Assembly: GCA_008360975.2 (NCBI GenBank)
Contig: CM039211.1
Coordinates: 21,548,943 to 21,612,942, forward strand
Direction: 5' to 3'
From: Lichenostomus cassidix
Taxonomy: Eukaryota > Chordata > Aves > Passeriformes > Meliphagidae
Length of the DNA: 64,000 nt
Under the pieces are notes generated by a model. The model saw only the letters and a program-made list of their open reading frames with translations. It was not told the origin of the DNA and made no database searches. Numbering within the stretch: the first letter of the stretch is position 1; each line of letters begins with the position of its first letter. Below, piece after piece: positions 27,330-37,282 of this stretch. Position numbers and translations under genes: made by a program.

Positions 27330-27620
27330 GCCATTACAGCGGTAATCTATGCCTAGAATACATGGGGCCCCTGGGCCAGTCACAATAAGATGTTTCTGCC
27401 ACTCCTTCCCAGTCAGGCTCATCTCAGCTTCCACCAGGGTCAACTGCTGTGATTCCCCCCGTCACCCCAGCAATAGAAATGGGTTCTGCCTCCACATGTC
27501 CTGATGGCATCAGGGTACACTGTGCACCTGTATCAACTAATGCTTCATATTTCTGTGGCTCTGATGTACCAGGCCATTGAATCCACACAGTCCAAAAGAC
27601 ATGGTTTTCCTGGTTTTACC
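27330..27620 (-). pseudogene. ERV protease remnant
   Basis: The minus strand around 27,546-27,506 encodes YEALVDTGAQCTLM, with the D-T-G active-site triplet of retropepsins. Sequence toward 27,340 keeps a protease-like end (GAPCILGID). Frame breaks lie between active site and C-terminus (e.g. a stop and shift near 27,440-27,460), so no complete enzyme can be read. In active relatives it cleaves the Gag and Pol precursors during virion maturation. It lies between gag and reverse transcriptase as expected. Confidence 0.8.
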
Positions 27621-28961
27621 TCCATGGTTTTACCTCTACCTGGCTAGAGGCAGGGCCCCTCTAGCCCTGGTTATCATTCCCTCCCTGGGCATACATTCCA
27701 GAGGTTCCTTCAAGGGTATCTGACCCATCATCTTCCCTCCTGTTGTACCTAGCATGTCGGCCACAGGAAGCTGAGGCTACCTTCACTTTGGCAGAACCCC
27801 CTCGGTCAGCGTTTTCCTCCTTAAGCTAACACCCTGTGCTGCCAGGGCAGTAGTGGGCTTCCCATCCCACCTTCTCATGTCTTCCCCATATTCATTCAGA
27901 AAGAACTGCAACTCAGCTCGTGGGGTGTACCCTCTCTCCCTAGCTGGGGGACATCAGGCTCTGGTGTTAGGGCCTGTGACTCTCTTTGGTGCCATACTGA
28001 TTTTCCTCACCTCCTCCCTCATCTCCCTCATCTCTTCCTTCGTTTCCCAAATCTCCTCTCTGAGGTCTTGAACTACAGCAGAGACCTGAGCCTGCATCGG
28101 GCAATTGATCACACTTGCATAATATCTGAGCTTGTCAGCCACTGAACCCACTGTCTCTCGGTTGTCATTGGCGTTAATTGTTGCAATGAAGGTGGCATAT
28201 TGAGATGGCCCTAGATTTGCCAGGTTCCACAACATTTGCCCTGTGCACTTGACCCTGTTAGGATCATTTTTGTGTTGTCTGTCCCTCCCAAAAATACCTC
28301 CAATACTGCCACTTCTCTCAGCCATTGGATCCCTTCCTCAACGGTCTTCCAGGGCAGTCTACAGTAGTGCTCCTGCATTCTGTCTCTGTGAATGAACCTC
28401 TCCCTTACACTCATTAAAAGCCTCTCCCAGAGAGAAAGGGGCCCTGACTTCCTCACGAACACCTTGTCAACACCTGGGTCCTGGGTCAAGGATCCCAAAT
28501 TCCTTTCCTCGTTACTACCCAGTTGCATGCCTGGGCCCATAAGGTCCCAAACCCAAAGTAACCAGGTTGAGAAAGCCTTGCGCCCCCATTGCACAATGTC
28601 ATTTTGCTGATTACGGATACTGTCGTACGACAGGGACACAGTGATGATTATAAGCTCAGGCTCCCTGCTGACTGTGAGGGCCCTGGCTCCCCATCTGGAG
28701 GGACGTACTGATGTGGTTTTATACTTCTTCTGCTGCACAGGGGTGACTGCTGCTGGGTGTCACTGCCCTTGCGGTTCAGCTGGAACCTGGATGGTTGTAA
28801 CGACCGTGGATTCTGCTGCTGCACCATCAGACTCTTCCCCTTTGGAACAAGGAGAGGATTTCCCACCAGCTGGGGAAGTATATTCCCTCAGCACCTGGTG
28901 TATCTTGTGCATCTCCTCCACCAGTACCCCAACCCAATCCAGGCAGTTTGTTTCCGAGGCA

Positions 28962-29033
28962 GGCCGTGGGGCAGGGGTAGGCTGTGGTGCAGGGTCAGGC
29001 TGTGGTGCAGGGTCAGGCTCAGGTTCGGGGGTA
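28962..29033 (-). repeat. 18-bp tandem repeat in gag
   Basis: Three good copies (28,962-28,979; 28,980-28,997; 28,998-29,015) and a fourth degenerate copy to 29,033, encoding PDPAPQ-like hexapeptides on the minus strand. The unit length is a multiple of three, so copy-number change keeps the frame. Confidence 0.85.
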
Positions 29034-29057
29034 CCCTTGGGCTCTGGGACAGCCTCA

Positions 29058-29225
29058 GGCTCTGTGGCATCATCCCTAGTCTTTGTGGGAGTATTCCTAG
29101 TCTCTGTGGCAGCATCTTTAATCTCTGTGGCAGCATCCCTAGTCTCTGTGGCAGCATCTCTAGTTTCTGGGGCAATATCCATAGGCTCTGGGGCAGCATT
29201 CCTAGTCCTTGGGGCAGCTATCATA
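29058..29225 (-). repeat. 21-bp tandem repeat in gag, eight copies
   Basis: Eight head-to-tail 21-bp units without gaps, with a possible ninth degenerate unit on the low-coordinate side. On the minus strand each encodes a 7-residue acidic unit around T-R-D-A-A-T-E or P-E-T-R-D-A-A. The centre copies (about 29,101-29,163) are nearly identical while outer ones diverge, the usual pattern of expansion from the middle. Confidence 0.92.
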
Positions 29226-29753
29226 GTGGTTACCCAGGGCAGTTTCATCTTATCTCTGAATGCTAAGTAGGATAGACTTGTCAGCAACACCAACCACTGT
29301 ACAAAATGGTTAGCATTTAGAGAATATCTGAGCCCTTCAAGCGCTGTTAGGGTAGGCCCAAAGAAATGGGTGAAGGGTCAGGAAAACCTTCCACCGGGGT
29401 TATCACCTCACAATAGGTACCATTATGAAGCAGACTCCAAAAACATGTACTCATGGTGTTAAAGCTATGTAACCATGTGCCTGCTGTCCAAAGGACGTGG
29501 AAAATCCATAAATTCCTCACCTTATTGACCCATTGTGTGAACTGGATAACAACAACAATAGCCTTAGTTATAGGACCCAAGTTGAGATAGGGAGCTGCGA
29601 ATGAGAAAAATGCAGCCACGAGTATATGCCAGCCAAACCAAGGTATGCTGGACAATGTGGTGCCACTTAGTGAGGTTTCTATGTTAAGGACACGAAAGTA
29701 GGTAACCCAGGAATTGTTATTCCTTTTGCACCCTTTTCTCTCAATGCCCTCAG

Positions 29754-29771
29754 GCCCCACATTGGGCGCAA
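29754..29771 (-). promoter_or_regulatory. Primer binding site, tRNA-Lys(1,2)-like
   Basis: The minus strand reads TTGCGCCCAATGTGGGGC starting 5 nt after the LTR end. From memory, the tRNA-Lys1,2 primer site used by mouse mammary tumour virus and foamy viruses is TGGCGCCCAACGTGGGGC, a 16 of 18 match. The two mismatches fit decay. Its place directly downstream of the LTR fixes the orientation of the provirus. Confidence 0.8.
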
Positions 29772-29776
29772 AGAAA

Positions 29777-30609
29777 TGTCTTGGTTTGAAAGACAGGTGT
29801 CTATTAACGAAGGTGGAAACCTCCCTTAGAATAGGAAATATGTCCCCCCTTCCCTCCAAATTATTGTAACTTTGGAATCAAGGGCTCTCAGGCAAAGATA
29901 TGGGAAAAGGAATAAAAGGTTTTTACAAGTATCTATAATGAAGTGAACAAACAACCGTAGCAGTAACAAACAAAAACCAGAAACCCGGTGGCAGATGTCC
30001 CTGGGCTGCCAAGCACTTTCCCATTTGGTGTAGTCAAGGTCACAAGCAGCACGGTTGAGCTCCCGGCTGGGCAGGGCAGGTGCGATGACTGCCGAGCAGC
30101 TGCAGGTAGCGCTGCAGCGTGAGATCCGGTTGGTCTCAGGGGTTGGTAATGGCGGATGGGCTGGGTGGCAGGACAGCACGCAACAGGGAGCTCAGAGCAG
30201 CCAGCTGGAGCAGCAGGACTGGCTCACCCGGGCTGGCCAGCAAAAGTGGCAGGAACACCGCAGTTATGGCAGAAGCCTCAGTGTGTTCTGACAGGTGGGA
30301 GCAGCTACAGCCCGGCTCCTATGCAGCAGCTGCAAACACAGCTGAGGAGGCATGCTCTCTGGGCAGGGAAAAGGGTCAGCATCCTGGGCCCTTTCCCAAA
30401 TGGAAGCTCACCCAGTGAGGAAGATAGGGCAGTGCAGAGCTGGGCTTTTCCGCGGTTGCAGCGAAAGGAAGGCAGCAGCTTTACTCTTCCCTGTCTTGTG
30501 CCCAGTGAGCAAGTGACATTACCAAAGGCCAGGTGCTCCCCTTCCTTCACCACACCCTAGCCAGGTCTTTTGTCTCTTAAGTATTCGGTTATAATGGTTC
30601 CCTAGCAAC
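29777..30609 (-). repeat. 5' LTR of the defective ERV
   Basis: The low-coordinate edge is firm: minus-strand sequence ends ...CTTTCAAACCAAGACA just before the primer site. The high-coordinate edge is tentative. I placed it at a minus-strand TGTTGCTAGGG (30,609), giving about 833 bp, but no partner LTR or target duplication is available to confirm it. The open frames here (30,119-30,560 plus, 29,826-30,179 minus) are LTR sequence, not host genes. Confidence 0.7.
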
Positions 30610-31906
30610 AAAATGGGGGAAAATTCCCCTAACCTCCAAGCAGCAAAGCATGCTGCATTAGGAGTTGAAGAGCTGTCCACTTGCACTTCATTGCCTAGTG
30701 TTCACTTATGTTCTACCACAGATTTCAGATGAGTACTGTAAAATCAATCCTGACATCAGTCATTGTAGTATTCTTGATGTTCTGGTAACAAGAAAGGCTA
30801 CAGTTTCAGTAAGCATTGAAATGTGTGAAGAATATATGTCTGCAATTCTCTTGAAACATTTGTCATTTGTAGATAATAATCCAGTCTATTCAAAAAGTCT
30901 TCAGAAAATCTTTAATCTGTATTACTTAGGATTTTTCCTATTCTTCTGTCACTTGGATTCCTTAATAGCCAGATTGATTGCTTTAAAATTCTGCTTTACC
31001 TTTGAGCCATTATACTTTTGTACATATTGGTTCAATCCCAGATTAAGTGGCAAAATGGAGGAACTGGACAGATTAATGTGATTCAACAAAGCCAGAAGTA
31101 CTCAAGTCTATACAAATTTTGAGTCTCAACTTCAGCATGATTCAAAGTTATTTAAAACATGAACTACAGCATAAGAAAATGAGATTTCAGGAAGAGCTGT
31201 TTAATGGAGTGTTTCATACAGCATTTGGGGATTCCCATATTAGGAATTTGTGCAGGTTGTTTGTTTTGGTGCTCCTTATGGACTGCATCCCACCTCCTGC
31301 ACTTCAGCTACAGAGGCACCTACTTACGTGCAAACCTGTTCAATCTGTGTGGTCACTTAGAGCTGGCTGTTGTTACTCCAGATCACCTCTGCAACCACGT
31401 CCTGTAGAGATGCAACATAGAGCTTGCAGCCAAGGGAGGAGGCAGCCAGGAGGAGGCAGCCAGGAGGATGGCTTTCAGCCTCGTTTTTGCTGGTCCAGCA
31501 CCTGGAGGTGTCCTCAGCATGTCTACAGCAGCCCTAGGGGCATGCCTGCCTCCCAACAGACTCTACGCGCCATAGTCTGCTCTGATGTCTCGCAGAGGCA
31601 TCATGGCCCTTCCTGCTTGCTGTCTGACTCTGAGCAAGCCCTTTTCACTTGAGCATACCTGGCACAAGCTTCTTTGCAGTCCTCTAGAAAGAGGGGGTTT
31701 AAGGATCCTTTCCTTGCACTCTGACCCTTTGATCCCTCAGGAAAAGGAACACCAACATGGAATGAGGATTTTGCTTTAAGAGTTGCAGTGTCCCTCCCCT
31801 ACATGACCCACAACAAAAATTGTTATCTAAGAAACTTAAGGAAACAACCGGTTTTTGCAAGACTTATATCCAGAAAGCAAAATCCTTAGAAATGAAAGCT
31901 GGGCAC
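30610..31906. other. Non-coding DNA, two long but unsupported open frames
   Basis: Plus-strand open frames at 30,665-31,081 (138 codons) and 31,119-31,652 (177 codons) have no recognisable domain and an uneven composition; I do not call them genes. A short GGAGGCAGCCAGGA-type triplicate lies at about 31,436-31,470. Sequence just beyond 30,610 holds a near-palindrome (ggggaaaattcccc) that might still belong to the LTR. Confidence 0.4.
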
Positions 31907-32168
31907 TGTGGCTAGCACAGGTCTTTCTCATGAGAACATTCCGTTGTGTTTTATAAACAAAGATAAAGTTTGGATGTTTTTTAAAACAGTGTCTCGAGAT
32001 TTGGACAGTTCAGGCCTGGCCAATCAGGCCCAGGAGGAGGTTTCTGGCTGACCAATCTGGGCGACCTCTGAAAAGTATATATATATTGAAATCAAAATAA
32101 TAAACTCTCTCTTTCTTGCCACACTGAGAACTTGGGTCCTTTCTTCTGCTAGCGGCTCAACAGCAACA
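31907..32168 (+). mobile_element. Solo LTR, short ERV family (copy 2)
   Basis: 262 bp starting TGTGGCTAGCAC and ending GGCTCAACAGCAACA, collinear with the 18,577 copy along its whole length and roughly 90% alike by eye. It has CCAAT boxes, an alternating TATATATATA promoter box at 32,076-32,086 and AATAAA at 32,099-32,104. Flanks GGGCAC and TGGCTC agree at only 4 of 6 positions, so the target duplication is decayed or uncertain. The two copies share orientation but not flanks, which argues for two insertions rather than the two ends of one provirus. Confidence 0.87.
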
Positions 32169-35100
32169 TGGCTCAATTTCCTCTTGCCCAACAAAAAGCG
32201 TAGTACGTTCTTATTTTTCTCCAACCTGAGGAATTTATCAGCAGCTCAGAAGGCTCTGTGAAATCATCTGACTGTGTTTACCAGTAAGTCATGCATACAC
32301 AATTTTCCCTTGGAGTATCAGGAACACTATTTCCTTTCTTTAAGAAACAGTGATTTTTATTTTTTCAGTCCTGCAGCAAATTAGAAATACATAGCAGCAT
32401 TTTGACAGACTAGACTAGCCAGTTGGTCTAGATAATGATCCTTTCTTCACTTTTACTGTTATCTTCCTTCAAGATAGAGATTTAAAATGTGGCTACAATT
32501 CCTCTTAAGTGTCTCATCAGAACTACAGAGCATGACATTTCACAGAAAAGTGGCTTTGAAAACATTTGTGTGATTCAATGTGAAAAATTTCCATTATCCC
32601 AGAGGAATTTTATGGAAGAGTGAAATCTCAGGTACATGAAATAACCAAAAAGGGAATGGAAAATTTTTCCCCAGTAAATTTTTCACATTAAAATATTCTC
32701 TTTGTTTTAAAAGTCTCTGTTAAAAGCAAAATGTAATAAAGAGATAAATAAATCTGTGGGAATAGTCCTGGTTTAAGTATTTAACTTACCTTATATTTAT
32801 GAATTATTGAGCTATTCTTTTTTGTAATAAATGGTGAGTAATTGATCTATCTCCATGCTTCCAGCAATTTGATCCACATTCTGTGTACTTGCTATTTTAT
32901 TTCTTTTTCAAAGGAAAGCCAGCAAGGAATTGATTGACATACATTGGCTATGGCTATGCACAGTTTCATCTAGGATGGATTTCAGAGACCACACACTTTG
33001 TCATTTTGAAAGACTGTGTTTCTGTTTGAAAAATAACATACATTACTGCACAGGTGCTTTTTTTAATTTAGACCATTCTTTTCTCTGTCATTACCATTTA
33101 TGGGGGGAGAGCACTCTAGAGCACCTGCAAAATTTGCGTATCTTTACACAAATAACAAGAAATACTTATTTACATGGTGTGACAGCTAGGAAAAACAGAG
33201 CTTTACACAGTGAGCCCAGGTGAGCTACATATCCATATCCTATGAAATACACTAAAACTAATACATTAAAATGGGAAACAGTGTCTATTTATTTTAATGA
33301 TGCTGGCCTTAGGATATCCCCACTTCTTACTAAAGTCCTCTTATTCTCCTTTGTAAAAAGGATAAATGGCAAATGTTATAGAAAGTTGTTACCAAAACAG
33401 TGTTACTATCAAAACCAATCAAATAATGTCCATGTGCACGGAAGAAAGACGAGATGATGGAACACTTAAAATCATAAGAAATAATCTCAAAATAAGTTTA
33501 GTATATCTGGGAAGATTGGAATGCAAAATTGAGAGCAATGCTTTGGTTGTCAAACAGTCAATTTTTACAATACCAGCATTTCTTTGGTCATTGTCTAGAC
33601 TTTATCTCAGTAAATTAAACTCCATAAATACAAATAAATTTAGACAAAAGACCATAATTTTGGCCTTTCTTATGCAATTAGGAAAGTCAAATGAGTGAAG
33701 AGAATGACATTCAACTGGGAAACATGCATGACACAACACAACCTAAAGAGCTTAAATGGGGAAAAAAAAAACAGAGCAATAGGATGCAATTCTGGAACAA
33801 TGGAGATCATTTGTGGAAGAGAGAGCAACTGTAGGAATGTAGCAAAATGTAGGAATACTATATGAAGCACTGATGAGAGAATTTATATTTAGCAGCAAAG
33901 TTGGACGCATATCTGTCCTCTGATATTACTTGATGCATTACTTAGTGTCATTGGAAGTTTTTTTTCAAGAGAATAGCTCCATGACTTACCAGAGTCTGTA
34001 TAAGGACAACCTCTCATGAAAACACATTATCATGTGCCAGACACTTGCCTAGCTTCAAGAGAAATAAAATAAATTCAAGAAGGTTTTTTTTTTAAGGTAA
34101 TAATTGACCCCTTTTAATCACAAGGCAACCTGTTAGTACATCTTTTAGATTGCAGCGTTGCCTCCAAAAAGCTACAGCATTGGTTTAAAAATTGAGATAA
34201 TTGAACTGTTGAAAGCTGCCTTGAATGAATCTAATGTTTAGCAGAAGCTTAATTTAGTCATTTGAAGCTGAGTTAGTATTAGAACCTTATCAACATTAAT
34301 TTTGAAATACTTCTTAACTATCAAACCACTAAATTTTAATCTATTTAATAATTGTTTCATATATAGAGCTTACAGTGAATTCCAGGTAAGAATTACTGCT
34401 TGTTTGTAATGAAGATAATCTAATAGGAGGACCAGGAATTATGGAAAACCTCTATATTTTTCTTTTTTTAATGCAAAACATTTTTCATAGGGGTCTCTTA
34501 ATGACTGGAGGAGTTCATGGCCACAGAACTCTAACTACACAGTTGGCTTACAGATAAAAAACACCCACAAAGCAACTATCTGCTTGTATGCAATGTTTAA
34601 AGCCCTTTAACTGTATTTGTCAAACACCATGATTCATGACAGAGAGCAAAAAGGGTGCATGAATCCTGCATTATTGTGGGCTGAGAACAGATTACAGTAC
34701 TTAGATGGCTTTTATGTCCAGTCACATATGGTAACACTATTGTATACCAATGCCAGGTTTAGGACACTGTCGAAGTCCTGTGCCAGCCTGAGAAATCTCT
34801 GGACATGGAAAGCTGTTCCTATAAAGTGTGGTAATTGTGAAGGTGACAGGTAATCTGCACTTGGGTTCAATCTACCTTTTACAAAAAATATAGGGTTAGT
34901 ACCATAAGTTTTATATTTCTGTTAAGAAAGGAATGGACAAGATCTCTGCAAAATACAAACTTCCTCTCTTTAGCAGGATGGCAAAAAAGGTCTGTCTTGC
35001 AGCTCTGAATTTTTTCCCCAGTGTATTCACAGAAGTTTAACACCTCCCATGTGCTGGACACTAGTGCAGGGTTGCAGCCTCCTGACTGCAGTGGGGCAGT

Positions 35101-35424
35101 GCACCCCAGCCTTCCCTACGCTGCTGAAGCTGGAGGAAGGAGCACACAGCTGGGATGACACAGAGCCTTTCAGGAAGGTTTCAGTGAACTTCCAAGTCGC
35201 AGCTGTTTTGAGCATCCTTTGAGAGCAATCCTTTTCACATTTTTGTTACATATTACTAAAATTCAGCATTTTTCAGCATCATAATATAGATGCAAGGCCT
35301 GAATGTAACTACCATTACCAAAGCCATTGTGTATTTATTCCTGGCTTAAAAAGGATGCTTGCTAGAAATGTCTGAAGAGGAGAGAAGTAACATGTCACTC
35401 TGCAAGGCAAGTCATGGTCTCTGA
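32169..35424. other. AT-rich non-coding DNA, no gene seen
   Basis: Open frames up to 110 codons (33,366-33,698) show no domain. No LTR or CR1 terminus seen. Confidence 0.5.
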
Positions 35425-35645
35425 GAGTCACAAAATGGTTGAGGCTGGCAGGGACCCCTGGATGTCATCTGGTCATCTCCCTGCTCAAGCAGGGCCACCT
35501 AAAGCCAATTGCCTCAGACTGTGTCAGTATAGCTCTGGCAGGTGTCCAAGGTAAGACTCCACAATTTCTCTAGACAACCTGAACCAGTGCCCAGTCAGCC
35601 TCACATTCCTGATGCTCAGGAGGAACCTTCTTGTCAGAGTCTACT
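35425..35645 (-). mobile_element. CR1 LINE 3' end
   Basis: The plus strand reads as an inverted CR1 tail: 'ggttgaggctggcagggacccctggatgtcatctgg' style start, 'ctgctcaagcagggccacc', and 'ctccacaatttctctagacaacctg'. About 220 bp remain with no usable coding sequence. The octamer end has decayed to 'gagtcacaaaatgg'. Confidence 0.82.
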
Positions 35646-35884
35646 ACTATCTGACTGGGTTATTTTGGATGTTCCATGAATGGCATGTCTAATGTTTAAT
35701 AGCAAATTTTCTTATTTGAAGACATGTGATATTACATGAAGTTTATGATTTAGCAGACTGATACAAAATATATTACATAACACAATACAAACGTAAATTA
35801 CACTCACCAAGATTTATGTAGCAACTGCAGCAAACAGTTTAACCATGAGTGGGAATCCTTCTACCAGTCTCTCTAATGTACTCA

Positions 35885-36152
35885 GCATGACACTGGGCAT
35901 CTCGTTTCTGGGAAAACATCAGTGAGTTGAAGACATCTCAAGCCTGTTGCTCTGTACAAAATTCTTTTATTACTTGTTCAGTTTTTATACTCAATATCAG
36001 GCTGAGCCCCTTGTTCTCTCCCCCCATGCTCGCCTGCCAAAACCAGGGAGACATTCATGCTCTTGGAATGAACTGATGGAGAAAACTTTTAACCCCTGGC
36101 TGATTACCACTTGGCAGTTGATAGCTGTCGATCTATAACAAAGGTCACTCTC
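35885..36152 (-). mobile_element. Possible older LTR, right part interrupted by the compact provirus
   Basis: Minus-strand reading gives GTATAAAAAC (35,990-35,982) followed 11 nt later by AATAAA (35,971-35,966), the tight promoter-to-poly(A) layout of some LTRs. Upstream U3-like sequence runs into 36,146, the left target duplication of the compact provirus, and would resume at 38,446. I could not identify both ends or a family, so this is a proposal, not a firm call. Confidence 0.35.
36147..36152. repeat. Target site duplication, left copy (ACTCTC)
   Basis: ACTCTC directly abuts the 5' LTR and is repeated exactly at 38,440-38,445 after the 3' LTR. A 6-bp duplication is typical of alpha- and betaretrovirus-like (class II) integrases. 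Confidence 0.93.
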
Positions 36153-36545
36153 TGTGGTAACGTGTGTCCTTCCTGTCCCTGACCCCGCCCCCCTGACCCC
36201 TTCTGATGTGAGTCAGGACCGCCCCCCATCCCTAGAGATAAAATCCCCAGCCAGAGCCAGAACGGGCCTCTTTGGTTCTGGACTCATATGGAACCTGTAC
36301 CCTCCCTCGCCTTCCCTTCCCCCTCCCCAGTCTCCCCACTCCTCCCCTGTTTTCCTCAATAAAAACACCATGGAGACCAGGAACCAAACAGCTGCCTTTC
36401 TAAACCTGCAACGCTTCTACAAGGACCGCGTCTGACCAGCCCCACAGCTCGTGGCCATGGAATGACCATCCTGCGTGTTCCGGTTCTGGGGCAGCCCTCC
36501 CCCCCGCAGCAGGGGAGAGCTGCCTTCAGGTTTTGCACTGCTGCA
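36153..36545 (+). repeat. 5' LTR of the compact provirus
   Basis: 393 bp, TGTGGTAACG...CACTGCTGCA. It has a C-rich U3, a TATA-like GATAAAATC at about 36,236-36,244, and AATAAA at 36,359-36,364 (tcaataaaaac), then R/U5. Compared by eye with the 3' LTR it differs at five positions, all transitions, plus a CC indel in a C-run. The open frame running through it and its twin is shared by descent and is not evidence of a protein. Confidence 0.94.
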
Positions 36546-36547
36546 AT

Positions 36548-36565
36548 TGGTGGAGAATGCGGGCA
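36548..36565 (+). promoter_or_regulatory. Primer binding site, tRNA-Ala type
   Basis: TGGTGGAGAATGCGGGCA starts two bases after the 5' LTR. As I remember them, the vertebrate tRNA-Ala genes that end in ...TGCCCGCATTCTCCA plus CCA are complementary to all 18 nt. The tRNA identity is from memory and should be checked; the position and leading TGG fit a primer site regardless. Confidence 0.8.
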
Positions 36566-36568
36566 GCG

Positions 36569-36574
36569 GTAAGA
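36569..36574 (+). promoter_or_regulatory. Candidate splice donor in the proviral leader
   Basis: GCG|GTAAGA immediately after the primer site is a strong match to the 5' splice consensus, and the location is where retroviruses often keep their major donor. Use is unproven. Confidence 0.5.
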
Positions 36575-36589
36575 ACTTGCCTAGACATG

Positions 36590-36930
36590 CCGGGGAGCAG
36601 CGGAGCCCGCGGGAGCTGGGGGGCGGCGGGAGCCAGCGGCGCTCGGGGAACGGCGGGGCCGGTGGCACGGCCACGCCGGGCCGGCCCGAAAGGCCAGGCC
36701 GGGCCGGGCCGAGCTGGCCGCCGGCCCGCGGGGCCCACGCCTCCCCGCCGGCCCGCGCGGGGCTGCGGCGGAGCGGCGAACGCACGGCAGGGAGCCGCCG
36801 ACGCGGCGGGACGCTGCCTGCGCTGCAGACGGAGACCACCCTGGCCGCGTGGCCCACACATGGGCGCCGCCATCTTGTGAGCCGCCATTTTGTGTCGTGG
36901 GCGCCCCTCCCCGGCGAGACCAACTCTGCA
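36590..36930 (+). other. GC- and CpG-rich proviral leader
   Basis: Extremely G+C-rich with many CG dinucleotides, in sharp contrast to the AT-rich host DNA. It ends with two YY1-like motifs. It could be a captured host promoter/5' UTR-like fragment or a retroviral leader under CpG-preserving conditions; no coding region is recognisable. Confidence 0.75.
36866..36891 (-). promoter_or_regulatory. Pair of YY1-like sites
   Basis: GCCGCCATCTT (36,866-36,876) and GCCGCCATTTT (36,881-36,891), read on the minus strand as AAGATGGCGGC and AAAATGGCGGC. Both match the known YY1 consensus, spaced 15 bp start to start, both downstream of the LTR promoter. YY1 sites just downstream of the start are known in other retroelements, e.g. 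the LINE-1 5' UTR. Binding here is inferred. Confidence 0.65.
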
Positions 36931-37282
36931 CAGCCAAACACCATCTCTGCTGTGCAGCACACGTGGTGGCCGCGAGCTGTGAGACTCTCTAAAGACACAG
37001 GCGAGTCCCAAGAAGAGGACCCTGAAGGGACTTGTAGAAAGCTTATGAAGTCTGTATTGAGTTGCTGAGGATAAAACAGTGACGAAGAAGACTGCAAGGG
37101 ACCGGAAAGCGGTGACCAGTCTTGTCAGTCGGCAAAAGTCTACCCAAGAGTAAGAGAGGCTCTGGGGGTGAGCCGATAGCGCCTACAGTGCCTATTCAGG
37201 GAAATTTTCCGACCCTGGACCTCTGCTAAAGGTGTAGTTTGCAGCAGAGGAAGAGTGAATGTTTGTATGAATGTGATTTGGA

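Larger units (their letters stand above)
27720..29293 (-). pseudogene. gag: ERV gag remnant
   Basis: Minus-strand frame open from 29,293; the first ATG is at 29,248-29,246, a plausible but unproven start. The N-terminal part is an acidic, Pro/Ala-rich region built of 7-residue (ATETRDA-like) and 6-residue (PDPAPQ-like) repeats. A TGA at about 28,759-28,757 interrupts the frame. The same frame then continues (28,738-28,211) through capsid-like sequence (SLWERLLMSVRERF, QWLREVAVLEVF). A frameshift near 28,270 moves the reading into another frame (28,325-27,954) with GQMLWNLANLGPSQYATFI and a charged coiled-coil-like stretch (REEIWETKEEMREMREEVRK). The tail to about 27,720 is recognisable but broken. 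It is a dead structural-protein gene: precursor of matrix, capsid and nucleocapsid in its functional ancestor. Confidence 0.85.
24866..30609 (-). mobile_element. Defective endogenous retrovirus, 3'-truncated
   Basis: In minus-strand sense order: LTR (30,609-29,777), primer site (29,771-29,754), leader, gag (about 29,248-27,720), protease (about 27,620-27,330), reverse transcriptase (about 27,258-26,377), RNase H (about 26,263-25,460) and integrase (about 25,456-24,866). The copy stops after an Asn-Thr-Trp tripeptide in the integrase core. There is no rest of pol, no env and no 3' LTR, so insertion age and target duplication cannot be read. Reading frames carry at least five in-frame stops and at least two frameshifts. 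The YIDD reverse transcriptase and integrase style resemble the ERV-L/spuma-like group common in birds; the class assignment is tentative. Confidence 0.93.

Noticed and set aside
28962..29225. Regularly spaced repeats suggestive of a CRISPR array
   Set aside because: Units are directly adjacent without unique spacers and are in a coding frame of an ERV gag; the genome is vertebrate.
29347..29859. 170-codon minus-strand open frame between the ERV LTR and gag
   Set aside because: It starts inside the LTR, crosses the primer site and lies in the leader; hydrophobic stretches are present but no retroviral or host domain.
30665..31652. 138- and 177-codon plus-strand open frames
   Set aside because: No domain, signal peptide pattern or repeat-family motif, and no exon-like neighbours; length is within what chance allows in 64 kb.
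18577..32168. One large provirus bounded by the two related solo LTRs
   Set aside because: The first LTR has its own near-matching hexamer flanks, outer flanks do not match each other, and the ERV between is on the opposite strand with a different LTR.
36154..36435. Open frame conserved in both LTRs of the compact provirus (also at 38,026-38,331)
   Set aside because: The LTRs are copies of one sequence from a single integration, so conservation is by descent; it begins without an ATG and runs through promoter and poly(A) signals.
36475..37068. 197-codon plus-strand open frame across the 5' LTR and GC-rich leader
   Set aside because: Stop codons are scarce in such GC-rich sequence; long frames are open on both strands at once, and the product is Gly/Arg/Pro-rich with no domain.
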